From Podaxis mareebaensis (Eukaryota; Basidiomycota; Agaricomycetes; Agaricales; Agaricaceae): 64,000 nucleotides of DNA. The notes below the pieces were generated by a model. The model saw only the letters and a program-made list of their open reading frames with translations, was not told where the DNA came from and did not search any database. Within the stretch, counting starts at the first letter, position 1; the number at the start of each line of letters is the position of its first letter. The stretch is taken from positions 1 to 64,000 of the forward strand of contig JAEUWP010000263.1 in assembly GCA_018524725.1 (NCBI GenBank). The letters run 5' to 3'. Shown piece by piece: positions 44,075-56,548 of this stretch. The position numbers and the translations under genes are program-made.

Positions 44075-44724
44075 ATGAACGAGTGTACCAATACCGCTGT
44101 ATAGTCCAATTGCCTGAGAATGTATCATATCGTTGTTTCGCCTTGGACCTCTCGAGCCACTGTAGAACGTTCTTCTTGATTAAAATTCGCATGGGTGAGT
44201 TATTCTATGCAACTTCGATTCCATTCGCTGTGATTGCTTCTCGCTCTATACCTGAGACGTAGCCTAGAATTTTCGATATCAGCTGTAGCCTCCGTGCGAG
44301 ACGTTGAGTTCTAGAGGTCAAAATCTTCGTAGCATTTGAAATGGCGAGCCAAGTGTTCGTGCACGGTCTAGCAAGGAATCCGACGTATTCAACAGAGAGT
44401 ATCCTCGTGCAAAGGGTTCGACATTCTGTCCAGATCCTCAACGAAAGAAGCCGCGCACTGGTCGGACCACAAATGTGGGTCAGTTTTCATCATTCCTCGA
44501 TAGCTGTTATTAGTGCCATGCTTGCTGCCGATGATATTCGTGGCCCTCCCACAAAGCCGAACCTTCCGTGTCCCAGGACCAAAAATAACTCAGTCAAGTA
44601 TTTTGGTTCGTTCATTCCGTCTGGGTTCCATGATCTGACTCTTTCCAACATGAAATCCCACATAGCATATTCACGCTCTCAACGGATCGAACATGTACAC
44701 ACAGGAAAAAAATATCTAGCCCAT
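44075..44724. other. Region between small secreted gene and aldo-keto reductase
   Basis: A 169-codon frame on the plus strand (44341-44850) overlaps the reductase 3-prime exon antisense and has no family signature, so I do not call it. Confidence 0.35.
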
Positions 44725-46366
44725 CTAGGAATGGCCGATGATCTCCCGGGGCTTGTATGGTTCCTCCAACTCTTGTATCTCCTCTGGCGTCAATTTTACG
44801 TTGACAGCGCCTGTTTCTACGTGATTACGGACTCTCAAGGCTCAGATTAATAAACATACCAAGAAGGTCGTACAGGTTGTCCAAAGAAGTCGTTCCAACA
44901 ATTGGAGCAGTCACACCTGTGATTTTAGCGTTATTATGACACGCCTAAAAAAACCCCGGACGCTAAGGTTTGACTGAGGACTCACCAGGCTTACTCATGA
45001 CCCATGCAACTGCAACCTGAGCCATGCTGATACCCTTCTTCCTCGCAACCTGCTCAACGCTATGCCAGAGAATCAGTAACACGTCCAGTTGGGTGAGAAC
45101 ACATTACAAGAACGAACCGACTGATGATTTCTTGAGTAGCTGGAGAGTCGAGGGAGTATCCCTTCTGGTCTGGATCGGTTTCTGCGCGTTTCGTGACAGC
45201 GGCGTTAAGCGGCCTGCAGAGAACTCCGCGAGCAATGGGTGACCAGGGAATAGAACCAACGCCGAACCACTACAGGCAAATTAATCTATACATCTGTTGG
45301 ATATTGGAAGGCGCACCTTCAGCGTCGGGAACATCTCACGTTCTTCCTCGCGGTAGACCAGATTATAGTGATTCTGCATAGAGATGAAGGGTGTCAACTT
45401 GTTGTTAATCGCATAATCTTGCAACTGTGAGCCTAAGCCGGGTATGAGAGATGTTTTGCAACATACTTTGCATAGCGGAAACTTTGAAGGGGAGATAGTT
45501 ATCCATCAGTTACATACGGCAATCAGATAACTGAGGCGACTTACATTGCCAAGCGTGGCAGGAGGACATTCCGATGTACCGAACGTATCCGGCCTGGACA
45601 ACGTCGTGAAGTGCTTGCATCTGCCGGGGTCAGTGAGCAGATACTTTAATACAACAATCATGAATGCGTACGGTCTCCTCAATCGGGGTCTCATTATCGA
45701 AACGGTGACCTTCCAGAGCATTAGTACCACATCAAGTGGTTTAATGGGATGTTCCTCGCACACTGGAGAACGTCAATGTAATCAAGCTGGAGTCTCTCCA
45801 AACTCTTCTTGACAGAGTCGAAGATGTGCTTTCGGCTGAGGCCATGCTGGTTCACATAACCGTTTTGGTCGGGATTTCCAACGGATACAAGCGACACGTT
45901 GGGTGTTTTACCAACAAGGAAGAACACTTTGGTCAGGACGACAATCTCGTCACGCGGGAGGTTAAACTGCTTGATCGCCTTGCCGAGGATGATTTCTGAG
46001 GCACCATTCGAATATACCTGCAGCACATGTAAGCACTAAATATCCTGTAAGAGGGGTACTGAATACGTACATTGGCAGTGTCGAAGGCGTTGATGCCAGC
46101 ATCGTACCTGTTTCACAGTGTAAAGTCAATCGCGGCCGTAGTTGTGTCTGAATGGACGTACGCTGCTTTAATATGTTTGAGAGACTCTTCTTCGGGAAGC
46201 ACCCATCCCATCGATTCCGGGTTACCATACGACATGCAACCAAGGATGATTTTGGAAACCTTGAGGCCCGAGTTGCCCAAGCGGACTGTAGAGCGTTATT
46301 TAAGCTGTCTGCAGAGGTAAACGAGGGTCCTTTACCGTAGGGCATCGTAATCTTTCTGTCTGCCAT
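44725..46366 (-). CDS. Aldo-keto reductase (aryl-alcohol dehydrogenase-like)
   Basis: NADPH-dependent reduction of aldehydes or ketones, cytosolic. Exon 1 reads MADRKITMPY, then VRLGNSGLKVSKIILGCMSY, NPESMGWVLPEEESLKHIKA, AYDAGINAFDTANVYSNGAS (catalytic Asp and Tyr), EIVVLTKVFF (catalytic Lys), LERLQLDYIDVLQCHRFDNE (catalytic His after a splice), LYIGMSS-like and FISMQNHYNLVYREEEREMF segments, PRAMAR-like start of the last third, ARKKGISMAQVAVAWVM, VTAPIVGTTSLDNLYDLLG and the end AVNVKLTPEEIQELEEPYKP. The last exon is 44810-44725. The catalytic tetrad is complete. Natural substrate not predictable. It is on the minus strand, facing away from the second tRNA. Confidence 0.88.
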
Positions 46367-46888
46367 TGTGTGCGAAGTGAGAAGAGGAGTCCTGGGGAAA
46401 TGAATGCGACAGAGAGGGTATATATATGCCTAGGGATGATAATCTATGAAGCTTATGAAGCCTCGGCTATTTTTGTCAGCGAACGAAAATCAGCGTTAAT
46501 CAACAGTCTTTCTCCGGCATGGTCTCCTTTTCTCTGATTACTAGGAAAGGTTCGGCTATGCGTGTGCATGGAGTGAGGCCCATGGGGTTTGAGAAGCACC
46601 AGAAATCTGGGCATATTTTCGGCTGTTATCATGCAGATTGCGGTTGAATCGCAAAGCGACGATCCTGGATATTTGTTTACTTATCGAGCTACAGGCGGAT
46701 ATCCCACGGATACCCCACATACAAAAGGCCCGGCAACTGTTTGATTGTAAAGTGACCATAGCTTTGTTTGTAACGCATCGGGTGAACGAATAGCAACAGC
46801 TCTGGTTGTCTGAGCCCTACCAGCATGAGAAGGGGCATCAGGTTTGTGGATGAGGAACTAAAGATGAAGCACTTTAAAAAGGTTCTAT

Positions 46889-46959
46889 TCCGATACGGGG
46901 AATCGAACCCCGAGCTGCCGCGTGAAAGGCGGCAATGTTAGCCGTTACACCATATCGGA
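46889..46959 (-). tRNA. tRNA-Glu (TTC)
   Basis: Minus-strand acceptor TCCGATA pairs with TATCGGA; anticodon loop CTTTCAC gives anticodon TTC; T-arm GGGGTTCGATTCCCC matches that of the CTC tRNA at 43310. A pol III terminator (TTTTT, antisense of 46876-46880) follows. 71 nt, no intron. Confidence 0.93.
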
Positions 46960-47467
46960 TACACGAAATGGTGGCTTTAAATTTATATGAGAGGCAATTG
47001 GAGCTCACAAGCCTCGCAGAGGGGCATTCTTGCAATTCCCCACGGGACCAACGAGTAAATGGGGACGCTTTGTGGTGCCGTTCAGCTTCGAGCATAGCTC
47101 CCCTGATCATGCACGTTCTTTACGTAAATAGTCAATGCGACGGCGGATTGGCACCGGTTACATTTATAACCACGACTGCGTGGCCTCAAGCCGTTAGCTA
47201 TGTTGCTCAGAGGGGCAAGAAGTTTGATCTAGTCACGTCGAGGGGTGCTTCAGCGTTGCCAAGCCGTAGATGTCTATTTTCATCGTGTTCACAGGCCTCG
47301 CTGCCGAATGTTGTGTGGAATCATTTTGGGTGTTTTCAACAAGTGAGTCATGGGTGCTAAGATACCTGTATATAGAGTTCTTAGTCCACCTCCACAACCC
47401 TGACGTGTGGTCACAAGTGTCTCGTCGAACTCCCATCCCGAATTCTCTTTGAGCACGTCCACGTCAT
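46960..47467. other. Intergenic region upstream of the ABC transporter
   Basis: No conserved gene; it likely contains the transporter promoter. Confidence 0.35.
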
Positions 47468-50400
47468 ATGAAGTGGAAGAACGACGATATAAAAAAGAAA
47501 GAGCAGGAGCCTGATGGGGATGCGGACAAAACCAAAGATTCTCTTGTTCCACCTGTCTCATTTTTTCAGCTCTTCAGGTTAGTTCCCTCGCTGCAACAAC
47601 GTCTGTTTTCTCAGCTAAGGGATGCAGATACTCGACGCCCTTCGATATATGCGTTAATGTTATTGGACTCATCACGGCTGCAGCCGCTGGAGCGGCCCAG
47701 GTCCGTCCTTCACACCGCCTTCCCGGACAACACTCAGACCTTCATAGCCCATACTAGCGCTTCTGTTCGGTAGACTGTCTCGGGACTTTGTCTCCTTCGC
47801 GACAACTGTCCAGCTCTTCCGAGCCGGTCAAGCCACGACAGGTGACCTAAAGACCGCTGCCTCCGAGTTTCGCAAATCTGCAAATGTTAACGCCCTGTAC
47901 TTTGTGATTGCTGGTAGAGTGCATTACTTTCGCGTATAATGGCGGGACTTATCGGTTGCTACAGGCATCATCGTTCTTGCCTGCACGTTTGTCTATATGT
48001 ATGCCTGGGCTTACACTTCCGAAGTTAATTCGAAACGCATCCGAGAACAATACCTGCGCGCCATCCTTAAACAGGACGTTCAATACTTTGATGAAGTTGG
48101 CGCCGGGGAGGTCGCTACGAGGATTCAATCAGACACCCGTGCGTATCCTATATCATCCATCAGCGGCCGAATTGCCTGAATGCCTTTTCCTCTCAGACCT
48201 CGTGCAAGAAGGAATATCAGAAAAAGTATCCATGGCCGTTCAGTTCATGAGCTCATTCATCGCTGGCTTCATCCTCGCCTACACACAATCCTGGCGTCTT
48301 GCGCTTGCAATTTCCTCCGTCCTTCCTTGCATCATGCTAACCGGCGCCCTCATGGGCAAGTTTATGACCCGTTACACTCAGTGAGCCCCTCCCCTCCTTC
48401 CAACCATTCTACGCTTATTTATATATCATTTTAGGATGTCTACAGACGGCACCGCAAGCTGTGGAAACATCGCAGAGGAATCAATATCAACCATTCGTAC
48501 TGCAAAGGCCTTCGGAATCCAATCCCAGCTTGGCACGCTATTTGAAGATAAAGCTGTCCACACTGGTCGTTGCGACATGAAGCTGGCCATCGTACAAGGC
48601 ATGTCTTTTGCGGCTTTCTTCTTTGTAAACTATGCCGCGTATGGACTTGGTGAGTCAGATATTATCATATTGAGCGGCAGCTCTCATAAGGCTTACCCAT
48701 GGCAGCCTTTTCCTTTGGGACTACGCTCATCAACAAGGGTCTTGGTACGTATCACCTTCGTATATCCGTCTATAGCTTCCTTGCTTACCTCGCCTCTTCA
48801 GCCGATGTTGGCCAAGTAATTACCGCCTTCATGTCCGTCTTCATCGGGTCGTTCTCATTGACAATAGTAGGTCCGCAAGTAGTTGGTACGTCCGGTTCTT
48901 TGCCGTCTTCTGTCACTGCTTACGTTCAATGGTAGCAATCACATCCGCAAGAGGTGCTGCTGCCAAGCTCTTTGCAACAATTGACCGCACGCCCACAATC
49001 GATTCCTCTAGTCCATCTGGACTCAAGCCCTCAACCGTTCATGGAGAAATCAAGTTAGATGATATCACGTTCGCATACCCTTCCCGACCCGACGTGAACG
49101 TCCTTCAGAACGTTTCCATGACTTTTGCAGCCGGAAAGTCCCATGCCCTGGTCGGACCTTCTGGGTCTGGGAAATCGACAATCATCTCCCTTCTCGAGCG
49201 CTTCTATGATCCCAAGGGTGGAGCTATCACGCTAGACGGCGCTGATCTCAGAGAAATTAATGTCAGGTGGCTTCGCAGGCAGATTGGTATCGTATCCCAA
49301 GAACCGGTGCTGTTTGGGACATCAGTCAGAAATAATGTCGCGTTCGGACTTGCTGGATCGCCGTACGAGTCTGCGCCGGAGAGCGAAAAGTTGGAGCTGA
49401 TCAAGCGGGCTTGTATCCAGGCCAATGCACACGAGTTCATTTCGAGGTTACCGAAAGGATATGACACACTTGTTGGAGAACGTGGGTTTATGTTGTCTGG
49501 TGGGCAGAAGCAGCGTGTTGCGATCGCCCGCGCTATCGTTGCCAATCCCAGAATCCTCTTACTCGATGAAGCGACAAGTGCGCTTGACACCCAGTCTGAG
49601 GAGCTCGTGCAAGATGCCCTTTCAAAGGCAACTCAAGGCCCGTCGCTCGTGTCTGTCACATTGGTTAAATCACTCACTTGCGTTGCTCTTTGCAGGTCGT
49701 ACTACCATTACCATCGCCCATCGCCTTTCTACCATCAAGAACTCCGACAAAATCTTTGTCATGACGGAGGGAAAGGTCGTCGAGGAAGGCTCACACGAAG
49801 AACTGATGGGACTGAAAGGCGTTTACTCTCGACTTGTCGAAGCCCAAGGGCTTAAGAAACAGACTGGAGGAACACAAACCCCCATCGGAATAAGCACGCC
49901 CATCCCTCAGTCGCGCCGCGAGTCTCTCGAGAAGGACTTAAAGGAGTTCGACCACGTGCACGAGAAGGGGTCTGGTCTAGACGAACCGGAACTCGCTGAA
50001 GAGAAAATGAAGTCGAAGACCTACTCGACACCGTACTTGTTCATGCGAATGGCAAATGTGGTCAGGGATGAATGGCCAAAGTACGCCATTGGAGCCATGT
50101 TCTCTATCGGTTTGCGATGACTTTCTTCCGTGATTCGTGGACTGACTTGATATCAGCCGTTGGTCTCATTTACCCCGCCTTTGGGGTTGTCTATTCCTTT
50201 GCCATTGAGGGCTTCTCCCATCCAGATCCACACGTTCGACGAGTACAGGGTGATCGGAACGCTTTGTGGTGCGTTTTCGTTGGAGTACATCCCCTTGTTC
50301 TCAAACTGTCTCCAGGTTCTTCATAATAGCAATCCTCTCCGCACTTTTGATGGGCGCCGAAAATTTCTTCTTTGCCAGCGGTGCCGCGTCTCTGACGTCA

Positions 50401-52543
50401 AGATTGAGGATACTCAGCTTCAAGGCAGTGATGCGCCAGGATGGTGAGCCATATTCATATTAGCCCGATAAAGCTAACCCGGCAAATTAGTCCAATTCTT
50501 TGACGATGAGAAGAACGCCGTGAGTCTCCAGCTTATTCTCCAATTACTCCATTGACCTCAAGAATGCAGTCCGGCATCTTGACCTCTCGGATCAATGGAG
50601 ATCCTGGAAAGGTCAAGGGTCTTGCTGGAATCACTCTGGGAACGTATGTGTCGTATATCTGGCTGTATCTTAACGTCTCTTGATAATTTGGGGGATACAG
50701 GATTATCCAAGGCATATCAACAGTACTCGCCGGTATTATATTGGGCCTGGCAATCGTTTGGAAGCTTGGACTTGTCGGCATGGGTAAGGACTGTTCATTG
50801 TATATGCCATTTTTTCATCTCGCTGAGACCATACAGCCTGTGCGCCAATCCTGATCTCTACGGGGTATATCAGCCTGGTACGGAGTTGCCCGTCCCTTCA
50901 TTCTTCACTTTCTCACAGTGAACCGCCCAGCGCGTTGTAATGCTCAAAGAGGCCCGAAACAAAGAGGCTCACGCTCAATCCGCTCAGATTGCCTGTGAAT
51001 CTACCGCCGCGATCCGAACGGTTGCTACGCTGACCCGCGAAGATGGGTGTTTCGAAGAATATAGGTCAAGTCTCGAAAAACCCCTCAACTATGCCATCAG
51101 ATCAGGTGCTCTGAGTATGTTTCTCTATGGAGTGGCGCAAGCATCGGTATTCTTCGCGATTGCCTTAATCTTTTGGTATGGATCGGTGCTGTTTTCGCGG
51201 TTGGAGATCACAGTTTTCCAGTTGTTCGTTGGATTGATGGTGAGTGGCTGTTATACTTAGAGTGAGAAACAATTGGACTGACCAATGAATCAGAGCACCA
51301 CGCTCGGCATGCTGCAAGCAGGAGGAATGTTCCAATTCGCACCCGATATGTCATCCGCCAGGTCGGCTGCGTCCGACATTATTACACTCCTGGATGCACC
51401 TTCTACAATCGAGTCTGATGCAGGAACTCCTTCGAACGCTCCTGACTCGGACTACCATATCAAAGGCAGGATCGAAGCAAAGGATATCCACTTCGCTTAT
51501 CCCCTGCGGCCTGATATTCCTGTCCTCAAAGGCATCAGTTTTGTGGTTGAACCTGGCCAGTATGTGGCGTTTGTCGGTGCTAGTGGATCTGGAAAGAGCA
51601 CTATGTAAGCGATCTGGTTGAATACCCGTAACGAGGCTGAACGGTCCCCATCTCAGAATTCAACTTATCCAAAGATTCTACGAAGTCGGCTCTGGAGCAA
51701 TCTATGTGAGAATCCAGCTTCCTTGTCGCCGTTTATCTGCACGCTAAACATCTCTTTAGATTGATAGTCATGCCCTTAGGGATCTGAATCTGTCGAGCTA
51801 TCGCCGGGATGTCGCACTTGTCTCACAAGAGCCAACGCTTTACTCCGGTTCCCTGAAATTCAATATCATGCTTGGAGCGACAAAACCGCACTCAGAAGTA
51901 ACGCAAGAGGAGCTGGAAGAAGCATGTAGAAAAGCCAACATTCTGGAATTCATCAAAGGGCTTCCTGAGTGCGTTTTCCTATTTTTCCTTTTTTAGCTTG
52001 TGTATGAATGGCAAATGGTTAACTCCGAGTTTAGTGGGTTCGATACTGCGGTTGGCAACAAAGGTTCCCAACTCTCCGGCGGGCAGAAACGTGGGTTATT
52101 TGGTCGCTTTCGTCCGGCACCATCTAATCAAGAGTAGAGCGTGTTGCCATCGCAAGAGCCTTAATCAGAAACCCGAAGGTCCTACTTCTTGATGAGGTGC
52201 GTATCCACATAAGCCCCGTCCAAGGTCAATTCATGAACATGTGTAGGCTACATCCGCGTTAGATTCTGCTTCTGAGAAAGTAGTTCAAGCTGCGCTAGAT
52301 GAAGCAGCGAAAGGAAGGACAACGATTGCAATCGCGCATCGACTATCAACAATTCAGGACGCAGATAAGATGTCAGTTCCTGTCTCCCCATGGTAGTTTT
52401 GAGCAGATTTTGACTTCAATTGGCCCAGATTCTTCATCAAGAATGGACGTATCAGCGAAGTAGGAACTCACAACGAGCTGTTGTCGTTGCGGGGAGACTA
52501 TTATGATTATGTGCAACTGCAAACTTTGCAACAAGATAACTAG
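47468..52543 (+). CDS. ABCB-type full transporter (P-glycoprotein/MDR family)
   Basis: ATP-driven exporter of the plasma membrane, about 20 exons. Order: charged N-terminus with VSFFQLF, TMD1 ([15 protein letters not shown] through [20 protein letters not shown]), NBD1 with Walker [11 protein letters not shown]-loop [12 protein letters not shown], signature [16 protein letters not shown], Walker [13 protein letters not shown] and H-loop [10 protein letters not shown]; then a linker, TMD2 ([52 protein letters not shown]) and NBD2 with [49 protein letters not shown] and [10 protein letters not shown]. Both halves keep all catalytic motifs, so it should be active. Apparent stops in TMD1 are removed by the intron 47701-47747. 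Related fungal pumps export drugs or peptides; the substrate here is unknown. Confidence 0.92.
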
Positions 52544-52841
52544 CGATGTTGCATGCCAACTCTCTTGATCCACCGCTCACGCATATACTGTGACTTGCCA
52601 CTCATACTATAATAGTGTATCCCGCTCTCCGCTCATCGTTCTCAAAGTCTCAGACCTCCCCTCTATAATAGCTTTGACACCACGTGACATTTATGTGCCC
52701 TGCTGTGGTACTTAGTTTGTAATGTGATAAAAATATCCCTTCGCATCCACGCCCTTCACCGTTTGTGGTCAGCTGAGACGAGGGCTACCTAAGGCTCCCA
52801 GGATGAATATGGCTCGCTCCAATGCCTCTTAACTGACGGTC

Positions 52842-54914
52842 ATGACCTCCAAACACTTTTATTCCTCCACAGATGGACTTGTACTCAAATCGCTAAGAGG
52901 AGCGGTTTTGCTGAATCCCAGCTTGAAATTGTCCGTATTAGTTCCGTCGCACCCAAGCCACCGGACCTAAATCTGACCAGATCTGACTCTCCAGGCACTC
53001 GACTTCACGCACAGTTTATAGCACGGATCGCAACGAGCATGTCCACGTCTCTGTCATATCAGGCGGAGGTGCCGGACACGAGCCCGCCCATGCAGGTTAT
53101 ACTGGCCGAGGCATGCTGGCCGCTTGCGTCTCCGGAGAAATATTTGCCAGTCCCAACTCCAAACAGATCCTCAGCACGATACGGTTCGCGGCCTTCGGAG
53201 AAGAAACCCCAACTTCATCGACATCCAGGAAACGCGACGTCCTCGTTATCATCAACAACTATACTGGCGATAGACTCAACTTCGGGCTTGCAATCGAGAA
53301 GGCCCGAGTCCTGTTTCCGGATGTCAACATCGCCAGTGTCGTGGTGGCGGATGATGTCTCACTTCTAAGCTACCCCACTACGCACGCAGTTGGTCCGCGT
53401 GGACTAGCTGGGAATATCCTCGTATGTAAACTTCTCGGAGCATTGGCGGATGCTGGAGCAAAGCTGGACCAAGTTAAAGCCTACGGAGATGCAGTCGTCT
53501 CTAGCCTCGCTAGTATCGGTGTTGCTCTGGAACACTGTCACGTTCCTGGACGAGAGGCAACTGGATCGGTTGTCGCCGACGATGAATGCGAAGTTGGTCT
53601 CGGGTTACACAATGAGGCTGGGGTGAGCCGGAGGAAAATGGGACACGTTCAGAGTGTGGTTCAGGAGATGGTCAAGAAAATCATGGAATGCAAGGGTGAT
53701 AGCTCATTTGTCAGAGCGGGTGAAGATGATTCAGTCCTTTTCGTGAACAATCTGGGAGGTGTGTCTCAGCTGGAGATGGGCGCCTTGTTATCGGAACTAG
53801 TTGATGAGTTGGGTAAGCCATTGCATCTCAATACTCCACAGCTCTATAATTCAATCTTTTTCCGGCATGTTACCAGCTGCCCATGACATTCGCCTCCGCA
53901 GAATCTACCTCTCATCCTTCATGACATCCCTCAATGCCCCAGGGTTCTCCGCTTCTCTCCTAAACGTGTCCACAGTTGATCGTCTCATGTCTTCTAAAGC
54001 TTACGACGTCAATACCTACGAACTCCTCGATGCACCAACAGACGCTCATTCATGGTTGGGTGTCCGAAGGTATTGGACAGACCGGCCTATCAATCCGAGG
54101 TCACAAGAATCTTCAAAGGACATCCCTCTGGAGGAACTCGTACGCGTCGAAAATTCAAGCAGCAGCCTAATCTCCACCCCACCAGCTACAATTCGAGATG
54201 CGTTACAATCAGCTTGTCAGGCGGTCTTGAGAGTGGAAAGGGAGCTCACAGAGTACGATACCGTTGCTGGAGACGGAGATTGTGGGCACACTTTCGCAGC
54301 TGGCGCTCGAGGTGGGTATTTTATTATCTCTTGCTGGCAATTCCTTCATCAAGGCCTTAGCCATTCTGTCGGAAATTCAAAACCAAAACTCCAATGTCTT
54401 GGCCCTGAATTCGGCGGCGCTCGCGGGGAGGATTGCAAATATACTTGAGGATGCAATGGGCGGAACGATTGGAGCACGTGGGTAAGACATCTACATATGA
54501 CTGAACATGTCTCATTCCTTTGATTTAGTCTTCGGAATATACCTCAACGCGTATTCCGCCGCTCTGCGAACCGTATCCTCCACATCAGAAATGCACACTG
54601 CGCCTTTAAGGGCACTCGAAACATTGTCCCTCCACACAACTGCGAAACCAGGTGATCGGACAGTCATTGATGCCCTCCACCCCTTCTGTCAGAGTCTCGC
54701 GACGTCCGGCAACCTCGAACAGGCGGTTGCCCAGGCAACTGCAGGAGCGAAGAAGACGCTTGGCATGAAACCGAAGCTGGGGCGCGCCGCATACATCGGA
54801 AAAACGGAGGCGAACTATAACGTCCTTGACCCAGGTGCATGGGGCGTTGCGAAGATATTGGAAGGCTTCGTCGAGGGTTTCCTCAGCAAAGAGCATGGAT
54901 CCTCACATAATTGA
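52842..54914 (+). CDS. DAK1: Dihydroxyacetone kinase
   Basis: Phosphorylates dihydroxyacetone with ATP in glycerol catabolism and detoxification. Start MTSKHFYSSTDGLVLKSLRG at 52842; exon 1 ends 52930 and exon 2 runs 52997-53812. DhaK domain: VSVISGGGAGHEPAHAGYTG, GMLAACVSGEIFASPNSKQI, VLVIINNYTGDRLNFGLAIE, GLAGNILVCKLLGALADAGA, IGVALEHCHVPGRE (substrate His), GLGLHNEAGVS and LFVNNLGGVSQLEM. Exon 3 (from 53877) reads RRIYLSSFMTSLNAPGFSAS. The DhaL domain has VAGDGDCGHTFAAGAR (nucleotide and Mg site), EDAMGGTIGA and GRAAYIGKTEANYNVLDPGA. Length and domain order (DhaK then DhaL) match the fungal fused enzyme. It is next to the ABC transporter on the same strand. Confidence 0.94.
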
Positions 54915-55342
54915 AGTCCTTAACCATCCTTTTAGTCTGAACGGTTGTGTGCCTTGCTTTCAGAGTAGTAAATGCGTGATAGTTTGCAATGTATGAAGCC
55001 GCTTTCATAGTCTATATGCCACCAGAAACCAACACGGTCTAGTCTCCTCGTCGTCAAGCCAGAGTCCCAGCTCGTTATAGAGACTGCATACTGCCAGCTG
55101 TCCATGATTCATTAATCTGGAATTCGAACACCACCATCGTAATCATCATTCCCGATGGGGCTGAATGAACCATTTTGCACACCGGCCGACGTTTCGGCCC
55201 CTCTCAGCGTCCCCTCACTCTCTGCTTCTTCGTTATTTTGTTAGATTTTGTCTCCAGTTAGACTGGCTTCACATCTACTTGTCAAAAGCTTTCTTTTGCA
55301 TTCGATCTTTGAATTTTAATACACAGTATACGACCACGGTCC
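54915..55342. other. Intergenic region between converging genes
   Basis: Contains the 3-prime flanks of the kinase gene and of the membrane-protein gene. Nothing else recognised. Confidence 0.4.
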
Positions 55343-56548
55343 TTAGTTCGGGGATGAAAGTTGGGACTTTTCCTGCGCAGAGGCGATGGCTTCCGCCATT
55401 ATAGTATTCATGTGACGTCTCCAACGGCCCGTTGTTGGTATATCAAGCCGGAAGAATTGCATGAAAGCAAGCACAAAGTACCCAGCCCCTGCCCCGAGTA
55501 TAGTGCACGTAAAAATGCGGAATCCTAGTTCTGTCGAGGGTGTTGCGGGAAACGAAGGATCCGGTGGAGGACTTGCTTGAGAACGCCACATGAACCAGAT
55601 AATGGAGATGATAAAGACAAGAACGGACCTAAAGGGGGAGAGCAAATGAGCTTAGGTTTGGGCCCAAGAGAAACACGTCGTATGCGAACGCACCAAGCTA
55701 ACGAGACTGCAGGTAGAGCTAACATGATCCAGGTATTCCAGAAAATCCCTTCGTGTTCCTCTACCTCCTATGCATTCATGAGTGGCCACGAGAAAAAAAA
55801 AATCGATTTGGCACTCACCAAAGCCCATTGCATCATGACACGCTCGTTGCGCATCCGCCGAAACTGAATGATGTATAGGCAGCCGTATACTAAGCTCCAT
55901 AACGCCAGGATGAGAGACCAAAAGGCAAGACTTCGTGTAACTGGGTCATTTGCGGCACCATCAATTTGAAACAACGTCAGAATCCCTCTGAGGTGGTATC
56001 TAATGAATGAGAAAAAAGCTCTCAGCATGAGAAAGACGTACTCACGGCACAAGCACAGCAGAAACAACGTTCAGAGTCCTCCATTCTTCTACAAAATCGT
56101 CGATCATGTCATTCCATTCCTTCGTAAGCTTTGGATACGAAGGAGATAGCTCCAGAGGATTAGAGGTATCGTGAACACCCGGCTCCGCGTCGTTCTTTGC
56201 TGTTTCGGATGTAATAGCGTTCTCGGTCTCCTTGATCTCTTCAGCCTTCTTGCGAGTGGCTACGTACATGGATGCGGTCTCCTTGACTGTAAAGTCGATT
56301 TCTTTCAGAATATAATCAACTCTGAAGAAGTATAGTGAAGGCAGTAACAGAAATCCGGCCAGATATATACGGCCAGCATATACATATGCTACTTGCGAGA
56401 CGAGCCTGGAGTAGAGCGTCAAGTTAAGAGATGCATGGTATCTGCTCTCGGCCCTGGACTCGTAGAAGCTGTCTGCTTGGAGGACATGGGCGGTTGGAAG
56501 GTCACTGTCGAGGTTGAAGGAGCTGACAAGGACTTGAGAAGATGCCAT
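55343..56548 (-). CDS. Multi-pass membrane protein of unknown function
   Basis: Starts at ATG 56548 (MASSQVLVSSFNLDSDLPTA). Several exons. Helices seen in order: AYVYAGRIYLAGFLLLPSLY, a charged cytoplasmic loop (KKAEEIKETENAITSETAKN), WNDMIDDFVEEWRTLNVVSA then YHLRGILTLFQIDGAANDPV, SLAFWSLILALWSLVYGCLY, TLWNIWIMLALPAVSLAWCV, VLVFIISIIWFMWRSQ and IFTCTILGAGAGYFVLAFMQ. It ends at 55343. The helix layout and the acidic WNDMIDDFVEEW segment recur in a family found in many agaricomycetes without known role. Not obviously a transporter or receptor. Confidence 0.7.

Noticed and set aside
44341..44850. 169-codon plus-strand frame
   Set aside because: Antisense to the last exon of the aldo-keto reductase and without recognisable features.
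47679..47790. Stops in all frames near the first transmembrane part of the ABC transporter suggested a pseudogene
   Set aside because: An intron from 47701 to 47747 (GTCCGT...CATAG) joins GAAQ to [17 protein letters not shown] in frame, so no break exists.
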